Source: UBA10002 sp964373775
Lineage (GTDB): Bacteria; Patescibacteriota; Minisyncoccia; Phycocordibacterales; UBA10002
DNA: 19,470 nucleotides
Assembly (NCBI GenBank): GCA_964373775.1
Contig: CAYJWA010000013.1
Location: 1-19,470 of the forward strand
Reading direction: 5' to 3'
Numbering within the stretch: the stretch's first letter is position 1; the number at the start of each line of letters is the position of its first letter. Under the pieces are notes generated by a model, which was not told the DNA's origin, searched no databases, and saw only the letters and a list, made by a program, of their open reading frames with translations. Positions 5,232 to 11,408 of this stretch are shown one piece after another. A program made the position numbers and the translations under genes.

Positions 5232-6377
5232 TTACCGGTATATCCGCTTGATGAGCGGATTGAGACGGGTAATGATTTCGTAGACGGAAGAATCAGAAAG
5301 CGCGCCAAGGAATTCGGCGGAGGCAGGAGATTTTTCACCATGGTCCAAAATTATTACTTCCTCGTTAATACGCAGATTTTTTACGGCGCTCACATCAATG
5401 CTGAGAATATCCATTGAGACGCGACCCAAAACCTTTGACTCGCGACCCTTGACTAGCACGCGACCGATTGAAGACAGAGACCGTGGGTATCCATGCCAGT
5501 ATCCTACGGGAACAACAGCGACTATGCTGTCTTTCACAAGCGATTCGGTTAGGTCATAACCAATGCGGCTGCCTTTTGGAAGCCGTTTTACCTCGGTGAT
5601 GATTGACTTCCAAACGAGCGCTGGTTTAAGAGTCATGCGGCCTTTGAGATACTCCTTTGCTTCTTTTGCGGGCCATAGACCATAAAGGCCGATGCCGATG
5701 CGCACCATATCAAAATGCGCATCAGGATAGAGCATAGTTCCTGCTGTCGCGGCGGCGTGTACTATCGGGCGCAATCCGGCTTTTTTGAACGCGGCAATCC
5801 ATTCTTCAAACTCCGCTATTTGGTCGCGGGTATCTTTCGGAAATGCAGGATTCTTCGCCTTTGCAAAATGAGTATAAAGTCCCTCAACAACTATTTGTGA
5901 TTTGTGATTTGTGATTTGTGCTATCAGGGTTTTTTGCTGTCCCAGCAAAAAACCCTGCCGGTGCATTCCCGTATCTACTTTAATATGGACCTTGAGCGGT
6001 TTCTTGAACGGTTGTTGTAGTACGATATATCGTACTGTATCAAAACTGGAAACCGTGAGTGATATGTCGTCTTCCGCCGCCTCGGCAAAAAGCTCAGGCA
6101 TCGTATAGCCGAGCACGAGAATCGGGAGCGCGATTCCCTCGCGCCGGAGCGCGCGCGCCTCGGTCATTGAGTCAACGCCCAAAAAATCCGCGCCGAATTT
6201 TTCCATTTCTTTTGAAAACTGAATAAGGTCGTGTCCGTATGCATTGCTTTTTACCACAGCCATCAGTTTTGTTTTCGGCGCGATAAGTTTCTTACATACG
6301 CCAAAATTATGCTGAACCGCCTTTCGGTCAATCTCTATCCAAGTCCGAAGACCCTTTCGTTCATTTCCCCTTACCAT
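5232..6377 (-). CDS. alr: Alanine racemase
   Basis: A 381-residue PLP enzyme that makes D-alanine for peptidoglycan. It shows the N-terminal TWIEIDRKAVQHNF (12-25), the PLP lysine in AVVKSNAYGHD (Lys43), KVDTGMHRQGF (133-143), EGLYTHFAKA (165-174), MVRIGIGLYGLWP (224-236), the second catalytic base Tyr in RIGYDLTES (about Tyr274), GYWHGYPR (292-299; GYADGYPR is usual) and LGRVSMDILSIDV (317-329). Residues 141-162 look like two adjacent insertions: a palindrome (5925-5957) and four 7-bp repeats (5893-5920). They lie between the DTGM motif and the EGL(M/Y)TH strand. I chose ATG 6377. The frame is open a further 130 codons upstream, but that part is not Alr-like and overlaps the divergent gene. 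Confidence 0.93.
   Translation of the reverse strand: MVRGNERKGLRTWIEIDRKAVQHNFGVCKKLIAPKTKLMAVVKSNAYGHDLIQFSKEMEKFGADFLGVDSMTEARALRREGIALPILVLGYTMPELFAEAAEDDISLTVSSFDTVRYIVLQQPFKKPLKVHIKVDTGMHRQGFLLGQQKTLIAQITNHKSQIVVEGLYTHFAKAKNPAFPKDTRDQIAEFEEWIAAFKKAGLRPIVHAAATAGTMLYPDAHFDMVRIGIGLYGLWPAKEAKEYLKGRMTLKPALVWKSIITEVKRLPKGSRIGYDLTESLVKDSIVAVVPVGYWHGYPRSLSSIGRVLVKGRESKVLGRVSMDILSIDVSAVKNLRINEEVIILDHGEKSPASAEFLGALSDSSVYEIITRLNPLIKRIYR
5893..5920. repeat. (ATTTGTG)x4 heptamer array inside alr
   Basis: Four exact tandem copies of ATTTGTG (28 bp). On the coding strand this reads as QITNHKSQI. It adjoins the palindrome at 5925-5957. Confidence 0.92.
5925..5957. repeat. Palindrome inside alr
   Basis: Perfect 15-bp arms (CAGGGTTTTTTGCTG and its complement) around TCC. 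It encodes about residues 141-151 (QGFLLGQQKTL). The hairpin at 15858-15887 has similar wording (CAGCAAAACCCCG). Confidence 0.9.
6019..6036. repeat. 18-bp self-complementary site inside alr
   Basis: AGTACGATATATCGTACT is its own reverse complement with no loop. It encodes part of VRYIVLQ (about residues 115-120). Confidence 0.7.
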
Positions 6378-6383
6378 CTCGGA

Positions 6384-6389
6384 ATCATA
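6384..6389 (-). promoter_or_regulatory. Extended -10 of alr, leaderless start likely
   Basis: On the minus strand TGC-TATGAT is followed by six bases and then ATG. A normal start point would fall on the A of the ATG, so the mRNA may have no 5' leader. Confidence 0.5.
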
Positions 6390-6456
6390 GCAGATTAGAT
6401 AAAAAAAAAGAACCAATAAATAACTCTCCACACACCTCCCGAAGAATGGCTTCATT

Positions 6457-6475
6457 CCTCCTTTTTCAAAGGAGG
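6457..6475. repeat. Hairpin holding AAAGGAGG
   Basis: 8-bp arms, CCTCCTTT and AAAGGAGG, around TTC. The right arm is a perfect anti-16S (Shine-Dalgarno) sequence, but no start codon lies at the usual distance. It may be a repeat or a folded ribosome site for the downstream alpha-CTD gene. Confidence 0.5.
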
Positions 6476-6504
6476 TGCCCGAGTCTGCGAGGGTGGAAGT
6501 AGTA

Positions 6505-6966
6505 ATGCAGGAGATGCAAGACAAGGCACAAATGTCTAACCGGGATGTCCTGGACAAAGACGAGCCGTTGGCGACGCTGGTAAGCAAACTCCCACTCACG
6601 GTACGGACCGCAGACGGACTGAACAATGCATTTATCACAACGCTTGACCAATTAACGCGCGCGACCGAGGGGCAACTCCTGCGACTGCGAAACTTTGGAA
6701 AGAAATCGCTCTGGAACGCGAAAGATATTCTGCGTTTGTTTGACTTGAAATTGGATACACAAAGCAAGGCGGGGCCGAAAGAGGGTGTATCTTTACAACA
6801 AGGCGCGAACCTATTTTCTGAGAGATTTTTGACCGAGTTTGACGCCTCGCTTCGCGCGTCCCATCTTCTGGCTTTGAAAAAACCGCTTCGTTCTGTACTG
6901 GTGCGCCGGGCTGGACTCGAACCAGCGATGCCCGAAGGGCCGCGGATTTACAGTCCGCTGCAATAG
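6505..6966 (+). CDS. Small protein with RNA polymerase alpha C-terminal-like domain
   Basis: About 153 residues. The segment at about 26-80, with LPLTVRTADGLNNAFI, TTLDQLTRATEGQLLRL and RNFGKKSLWNAKDIL, matches the two helix-hairpin-helix pattern of the alpha-CTD, which in RpoA binds UP-element DNA and activators. RpoA itself carries an N-terminal dimerisation domain that is absent here, so this is a stand-alone copy. The C-terminal 70 residues are not recognised, and the last 23 or so are the antisense of tRNA-Tyr (6899-6984). The stop lies inside that tRNA. Start is uncertain: GTG 6475, ATG 6505, ATG 6514 and ATG 6532 are all in frame. I chose 6505 because it has a purine-rich GGTGGAAG upstream. 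It runs divergently from alr. Confidence 0.65.
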   Translation: MQEMQDKAQMSNRDVLDKDEPLATLVSKLPLTVRTADGLNNAFITTLDQLTRATEGQLLRLRNFGKKSLWNAKDILRLFDLKLDTQSKAGPKEGVSLQQGANLFSERFLTEFDASLRASHLLALKKPLRSVLVRRAGLEPAMPEGPRIYSPLQ

Positions 6967-6984
6967 CCGCTATGCGACCGGCGC
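6899..6984 (-). tRNA. tRNA-Tyr (GTA anticodon)
   Basis: A class II tRNA. Acceptor GCGCCGG/CCGGCGC, anticodon stem GCGGA/TCCGC with loop CTGTAAA, long variable arm (CCCTTCGGG), T arm GCTGG-TTCGAGT-CCAGC, discriminator A and encoded CCA at 6899-6901. Its elbow bases are standard, unlike those of tRNA-Trp. The alpha-CTD reading frame runs into it from the other strand. Confidence 0.95.
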
Positions 6985-6993
6985 GTGTGAGAG

Positions 6994-7022
6994 ATAATAA
7001 CAGATTTTTGAGACAAACAAAA
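6994..7022 (-). promoter_or_regulatory. Possible tRNA-Tyr promoter
   Basis: TATTAT at 6994-6999 (minus strand) lies 9 bp before the tRNA, with a weak TTTTGT 17 bp further upstream. The clpB terminator lies beyond it, so a separate promoter is expected. Confidence 0.4.
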
Positions 7023-7028
7023 CCCGTG

Positions 7029-7053
7029 AAAAACCGTCCGCGGCGGCGGACGG
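7029..7053 (-). terminator. Terminator of clpB
   Basis: CCGTCCGC and GCGGACGG pair across a 4-base loop and are followed on the minus strand by TTTTT. It lies 21 bp after the clpB stop codon. Confidence 0.85.
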
Positions 7054-7073
7054 GAATGATGGACCAAAATAAG

Positions 7074-9788
7074 TTATACCGCAACTTCTTCAACTTCCTT
7101 CTCCGGCAAGAGCGCGGCAACCGGAATATCGCGCCGGGTGCGGCCATTGCCATTCCGCCCTCTCCGCACATCAAAATGCACATCATTCCCTTTGCGAATC
7201 ACGGAGATGCTCCCACCCTTTCCGAGTCCCTTGGAGATAATCTGCGTTGCGATCGGGTTCAGAATCTTGGATTGAATCAGCCGCTTCAAGGGTCGTGCGC
7301 CATACTGCGGGTTATACCCTTCCTTCGCAAGAAGCTCAAATACCTCCGGCGCCACCGAGAGCGAGATTTCTTTTACGGCGAGCCGATCGGTTACCTCTTT
7401 CATCTGCATCTTGACAATCTCCGCAACCGCTGCGGGGCTCAAGATGTCAAAGATAATAATCTCGTCCAAACGGTTCAGGAATTCCGGGCGGAAATAATCC
7501 TTCAGCGCCGCGGTTACCTTCCCCTTTGTCTCTTCGTACTCCGCGGCCTTACTCTTCTCTCCGTCCGAGAATCCGATCTTCTCCATCTTGTCTATAAACT
7601 GGGCGCCGATATTGGAGGTCAAGATAACGATTGAGTTGCGGAAGTTCACCGCTCTCCCCTTCGCATCCGTCAGCCGCCCGTTGTCCAAAACCTGCAGAAG
7701 AATGTTGAAGACCTCTGGGTGCGCTTTTTCAATCTCGTCAAAAAGCACGACTGCATACGGTCGGTGCCGAATCATCTCCGTAAGAGTCCCCCCCTCTTCA
7801 TACCCCACATAACCGGGCGGCGCGCCGATAAGCTTACTCACCGCGTGCTTCTCCATAAACTCTGACATATCCACGCGGATGAGCGCGCGTTCGTCATTAA
7901 ACATAAACTCCGCAAGCGCCTTGGTGAGTTCTGTCTTTCCCACGCCGGTGGGACCCAAAAAGAGAAACGAGCCAATGGGACGGTTGGGGTCTGCGATGCC
8001 GGCGCGGCTGCGCTTAATCGCGTCAGAGACCTTCCGCACCGCTTCGCTCTGCCCGATAATGCGGCGGTGCAGTTCTTCTTCCATACGGGAGAGTTTGCTT
8101 GCCTCTTCCTCCAGCATCCGAGTAACCGGAATCCCGGTCCACCGCGCCACAATCTCCGCAATATCGTTCGCCATAATCTCTTCCTTGAGCATCCGGCGCG
8201 AGCTCTGCAATTTCTTCAACCGTTTTGTCTTCTGCTCCAGTTCACCCTGCAAAGCGGGAATCTTCCCGTAGCGAATCTCCGCGGCTTTGGCGAGGTCGGC
8301 GCGCGCTTCCGCATGCTCCGCTTCAATGCGAAACTTTTCCAAGTCCTTTTTCGCGCTCTTCATCTCGGCAAGCGTTTCTTTCTCGTTCTTCCACTTAAGC
8401 TCTATCTCCTTTGTCTTCTCGCGCAAATCCGCAATCTCCCGTTCTATCTCCTTAATGCGCCGCTTTGCGCCGTTTGATTCTTCGGCATCCTTTTTGAGGG
8501 CCTCGCGTTCTATCTCCAGCCGCATCACCTTCCGCCGTGTCTCTTCCAGAACCGGGGGCATATTTTCCAGAGAGATTTTCAGAGACGACGCGCCCTCGTC
8601 AATCAGGTCAACGGCTTTGTCCGGCAGATACCGATCCGTGATGTAGCGCGCCGAGAGGTTCACTGCCGCGACAAGAGCGTCATCAGTAATATGCACGCCG
8701 TGATAGAGTTCATACTTTTCTTTCAGCCCGCGGAGAATAGAAATCGCGTCTTCCAGAGAGGGCTCGGAGACAAAAACCGGCTGGAACCGGCGCGTGAGCG
8801 CCGGGTCTTTCTCAATGTGCTTCTGATACTCTTTAAGCGTCGTAGCGCCAATGGCGCGGAGTTCTCCCCGCGAGAGCGCGGGCTTCAGCATATTGGATGC
8901 ATCCAGCGACCCCTCCGCGGCTCCGGCGCCGACAATCGTATGAATCTCGTCAATAAAAAGAATCACCTTTCCTTCTGACCGTTCAATCTCTTTCATGATA
9001 TTTTTAAGCCGCTCCTCAAACTCGCCGCGGTATTTGGTGCCGGCAACAAGGAGTCCTAAATCCAGAGAAACGAGCTCCTTTTCTTTCAGGGACTCCGGCA
9101 CTTCGCCCTGGGACATTCGGAGCGCAAGTCCTTCCACGATCGCGGTCTTTCCGACCCCCGCTTCTCCAATGAGAATCGGATTGTTTTTGGTGCGGCGAGA
9201 AAGAATCTGAATAATGCGCGAGATTTCTTGGTCGCGGCCAATGACCGGGTCAAGTTTGTTCTCGCGCGCAAGGAGCGTCAGATTCCGCGTATAGCGCGCC
9301 AGGAACTTAAACCGCTTCGGCACCACAGCATCTGTAACGCGGCTCTGCCGCAGTTCATCAAGTACGCGAAACGCCGCGGCTTTGTCCAGCTTAAAACGCG
9401 CAAGCATCTCGCGCGCCGCGCCGGGGACATCAAACATCGCGAGGAAGAGATGCTCGGTTGAGACAAACTCGTCTTTGAGAGACGCGGCGACTCGGCTGGA
9501 ACTTTCCAGAATCTGCGCGAGTTCCGGGGTCAGATAAATCTGGTACGAAGGGGCAAGCACGGAACCGGTCTCCGTGCCCTCCAATGCCTCAAGAATGGAG
9601 TCGGTCAGAAGCACGGTATCCGTCTCCAGTTTTTCCAGAATAGAGAGCACGATGCTCTCTTCCTGCAATACGAGAGCGGCCAAAAGGTGGAGAGGATTCA
9701 CATGATTCTGCCCGCGCTCAATAGCGAGCTCGTGCGCCCGCCGAATGGCTTCCTTTGCTTTGGTGGTGAAGTGGTGAAAGGGAGGCAT
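7074..9788 (-). CDS. clpB: ClpB-type AAA+ disaggregase with an IGF loop
   Basis: A 904-residue Hsp100 protein with two AAA+ rings. N domain at 1-150; Walker A GEAGVGKT (208-215) and Walker B VILFIDE (275-281); ATTLKEY (315-321); a long charged coiled-coil middle domain (about 405-530) of ClpB length, including KAAEIRYGKIPALQ; second Walker A GPTGVGKT (612-619) and Walker B VVLFDE (680-685); and NRLDEIIIF (772-780). ClpB unfolds aggregates with DnaK. However, KIGF at 737-740, before the FRPEFLNR motif, is where ClpA, ClpC and ClpX carry the IGF/IGL loop that docks onto ClpP; classical ClpB lacks it. The product could be a ClpB with ClpP contact or a ClpC with an enlarged middle domain. The N terminus (MPPFHHFTTKAKEAI) fits the family. 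A terminator follows. Confidence 0.93.
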   Translation of the reverse strand: MPPFHHFTTKAKEAIRRAHELAIERGQNHVNPLHLLAALVLQEESIVLSILEKLETDTVLLTDSILEALEGTETGSVLAPSYQIYLTPELAQILESSSRVAASLKDEFVSTEHLFLAMFDVPGAAREMLARFKLDKAAAFRVLDELRQSRVTDAVVPKRFKFLARYTRNLTLLARENKLDPVIGRDQEISRIIQILSRRTKNNPILIGEAGVGKTAIVEGLALRMSQGEVPESLKEKELVSLDLGLLVAGTKYRGEFEERLKNIMKEIERSEGKVILFIDEIHTIVGAGAAEGSLDASNMLKPALSRGELRAIGATTLKEYQKHIEKDPALTRRFQPVFVSEPSLEDAISILRGLKEKYELYHGVHITDDALVAAVNLSARYITDRYLPDKAVDLIDEGASSLKISLENMPPVLEETRRKVMRLEIEREALKKDAEESNGAKRRIKEIEREIADLREKTKEIELKWKNEKETLAEMKSAKKDLEKFRIEAEHAEARADLAKAAEIRYGKIPALQGELEQKTKRLKKLQSSRRMLKEEIMANDIAEIVARWTGIPVTRMLEEEASKLSRMEEELHRRIIGQSEAVRKVSDAIKRSRAGIADPNRPIGSFLFLGPTGVGKTELTKALAEFMFNDERALIRVDMSEFMEKHAVSKLIGAPPGYVGYEEGGTLTEMIRHRPYAVVLFDEIEKAHPEVFNILLQVLDNGRLTDAKGRAVNFRNSIVILTSNIGAQFIDKMEKIGFSDGEKSKAAEYEETKGKVTAALKDYFRPEFLNRLDEIIIFDILSPAAVAEIVKMQMKEVTDRLAVKEISLSVAPEVFELLAKEGYNPQYGARPLKRLIQSKILNPIATQIISKGLGKGGSISVIRKGNDVHFDVRRGRNGNGRTRRDIPVAALLPEKEVEEVAV

Positions 9789-9807
9789 GGCAATTTTGAA
9801 GATAAAA

Positions 9808-9842
9808 TTGAATTTCTAATTTCTAATACCTAATTTCTAATG
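9808..9842. repeat. Heptamer array upstream of clpB
   Basis: Five in-phase 7-bp units: TTGAATT, TCTAATT, TCTAATA, CCTAATT, TCTAATG. Further heptad-spaced words follow (ATCGAAA, TCCGAAA at 9854-9867). The first unit recurs in the array inside the RNase P RNA. The array lies 19 bp before the clpB start. Confidence 0.8.
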
Positions 9843-9882
9843 AAAGTCGAGGTATCGAAATCCGAAACAATATCTTCCTACA

Positions 9883-9972
9883 CTCTCCAAAACACAGACC
9901 ATCCCCCCTTCGGGGGATCTCCCGAAGGGAGACAAAGTTCAAGCAAAACACAAACTTTTCAAAGCACAAAAG
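9883..9972. repeat. 90-bp dispersed repeat, copy 1
   Basis: About 90 percent identical by eye to 13123-13212. It holds two tandem hairpins (ATCCCCC/GGGGGAT and CTCCC-GAA-GGGAG) followed by CAAA words at spacings of 7, 4, 7, 9 and 7 that are the same in both copies. TTGTGTTTTGTGTTTT sequences at 10010-10075 could pair with this A-rich arm to form one large stem. It lies between the trypsin-like gene and clpB. Confidence 0.85.
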
Positions 9973-10116
9973 GTAGAAATTCGCCTTTTCGTTTGTGTTT
10001 TTCAATCCTTGTGTTCTGTGCTTTGTTTAGGTTTTTGTCTCTTGTGTTTTGTGTTTTAAGAAGACATTTCGTGCTTCGGATGTAAGGATTGTAGCACAAA
10101 ACATCCTGCGCATCAA

Positions 10117-10992
10117 TCAACGGGACATTACCTTTGCGAGCGCCTCCCGCACCTTCTGAATCGGAAGAAACGTATTGCGGCTTGCGCCGATACCTGCTCC
10201 GGCATTCACGCCAATCACCTCTCCGGAAAGATTGAGAAGCACGGAGCCGAGCACCAAATCAGCGGAACGGATGTCGGTCTTAATGAGCGCGGTCTCTTTT
10301 TCGCCGGCCGCGCCTCCGATCTCCACTCTTGTCTTTATGACAAGGTTCGCGATGATACCGGTGGAGACGGCATTGCCCTCATCGCCCCCGAGCGCCACCA
10401 CTGCCTGTCCGAGTTTGAGTGCCACGCTCCCGAATTGCGGCGGCGTGAACCGAATCGTTCCTTTCTCCCTATCCTGCAAAAACGGCTGAAAGAATACCAG
10501 ACCAGCCGCTTGGTCGGAAGAGACGATGTTGAGCGCCACTCGCTTCCCATCAGGAAGTACACCCAGGTAACTCTCCCCAATCGCCACGCCAGCCGCATCT
10601 GTTTTTCGGTACGCAACCGAGATGTCAGATACAATAATGCCGTCCGGGGAAACAATCAGGCCGAGCGCCGCAAAGGATTCCTGCCGCGTGTCCCCGTCAC
10701 CGGTTGCTTCTTTGATACGCACAATGCTTCCGGTATTTTTTTCTATGGACTCAATCACGAGGTCATCGGCTTTCACAACAACGGTCTCTTTCGTAATCGC
10801 CGCTGCCGCCTGCTTGCTCGGCTCGGTAACGACGCGCTCAATGGTCTTCTCCACCACGCGGTTAATGGTCTGCGTGACAGCCGGCGGCGCCTGGTTCACA
10901 AGCGACACCGTCACAATACCCGTGGCAATGGAAGTCACAAAGGAGACCAGAAGCGCGAGGAGAATAAGTTGTTGTTTATTTAACGATTCCAT
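10117..10992 (-). CDS. Membrane-anchored trypsin-like (HtrA-type) protein lacking catalytic His and Ser
   Basis: A 291-residue protein with a short cytoplasmic N terminus, one membrane segment (about 9-32) and an outer trypsin-like domain. Landmarks of the HtrA fold are kept: LGLIVSPDGIIVSD (110-123), VALGGDEGNAVSTGIIAN (199-216), ALIKTD (235-240), LLNLSGEVIGVNAG (252-265) and FLPIQKVREAL (276-286). Where HtrA has TNNHVV, this has SDISVA, and where it has NPGNSGGP, this has ADLVLGSV, so the catalytic His and Ser are gone. No PDZ domain follows. It is probably a non-catalytic binding or structural protein outside the membrane. The stop is TGA. It has its own likely promoter (11067-11072). Confidence 0.78.
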   Translation of the reverse strand: MESLNKQQLILLALLVSFVTSIATGIVTVSLVNQAPPAVTQTINRVVEKTIERVVTEPSKQAAAAITKETVVVKADDLVIESIEKNTGSIVRIKEATGDGDTRQESFAALGLIVSPDGIIVSDISVAYRKTDAAGVAIGESYLGVLPDGKRVALNIVSSDQAAGLVFFQPFLQDREKGTIRFTPPQFGSVALKLGQAVVALGGDEGNAVSTGIIANLVIKTRVEIGGAAGEKETALIKTDIRSADLVLGSVLLNLSGEVIGVNAGAGIGASRNTFLPIQKVREALAKVMSR

Positions 10993-11066
10993 ACACTACC
11001 AACTACGAACGGGTACGAGATACGAAAAAAGAGGGGGGCACGGAGAATACGGTACTGATAGCGTGC

Positions 11067-11072
11067 ATAATA
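11067..11072 (-). promoter_or_regulatory. Extended -10 upstream of the trypsin-like gene
   Basis: On the minus strand TGG-TATTAT forms an extended -10, with T-rich sequence in the -35 region. The transcript would have a leader of about 70 bases before the ATG at 10992. Confidence 0.45.
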
Positions 11073-11147
11073 CCACACTATTGAAAAAAGAAAACCACCG
11101 ACAAAAAGCCGCGCCTGCGCGGTCTGCGGAACCTGCCAGCAAGGTGC

Positions 11148-11183
11148 GGTTACAATAGTTTGCGGTCGCAAACTATTGTAACC
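11148..11183. repeat. 36-bp palindrome downstream of murJ
   Basis: Perfect 17-bp arms (GGTTACAATAGTTTGCG and its complement) around GT, in the gap between murJ and the trypsin-like gene. Confidence 0.85.
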
Positions 11184-11284
11184 GGGCGATTGTAATACTC
11201 CGCTCGCGCGAAATCCCCGCGAATCTCGCAAAAAGAAAACCGCGCGGAGGAAATCCTCCGGCCTATGACCCCCTCCCCGCCTGC

Positions 11285-11326
11285 CAACCCGCCTGCCGAT
11301 TGGCGGGCAGGTCGGCAGGCGGGTTG
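11285..11326. repeat. GC-rich inverted repeat downstream of murJ
   Basis: Perfect 15-bp arms (CAACCCGCCTGCCGA and its complement) around a 12-base loop, with further GCCTGCC and GGGCAGG words around it. The CCTGCC wording recurs at 5174-5192 and near 13263. Confidence 0.85.
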
Positions 11327-11379
11327 ACGGAGACAGGTCGGCCGGGCAGGCTTTAGCAAAGGAGGAATCGGCCGCGTGA

Positions 11380-11408
11380 AGTCCGCATCTGTCTGCGTCA
11401 AGTTCGCA
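11380..11408. repeat. GCATCTGTCTGCGTC-type repeat fragment
   Basis: The words TCCGCATCTGT and CTGCGTCAAG, just after the murJ stop, resemble the GCAGATG/CGCGGAT wording inserted in the DUF192 gene (16766-16864). The murJ stop codon itself lies in CGCATT-AA-AATGCG. Confidence 0.4.

Noticed and set aside
5893..5920. CRISPR array
   Set aside because: The heptamers and palindromes have no regular unique spacers and no cas genes are present.
6378..6767. 130-codon N-terminal extension of alr
   Set aside because: It is antisense to the alpha-CTD gene and does not resemble Alr; family N terminus starts at about 6377.
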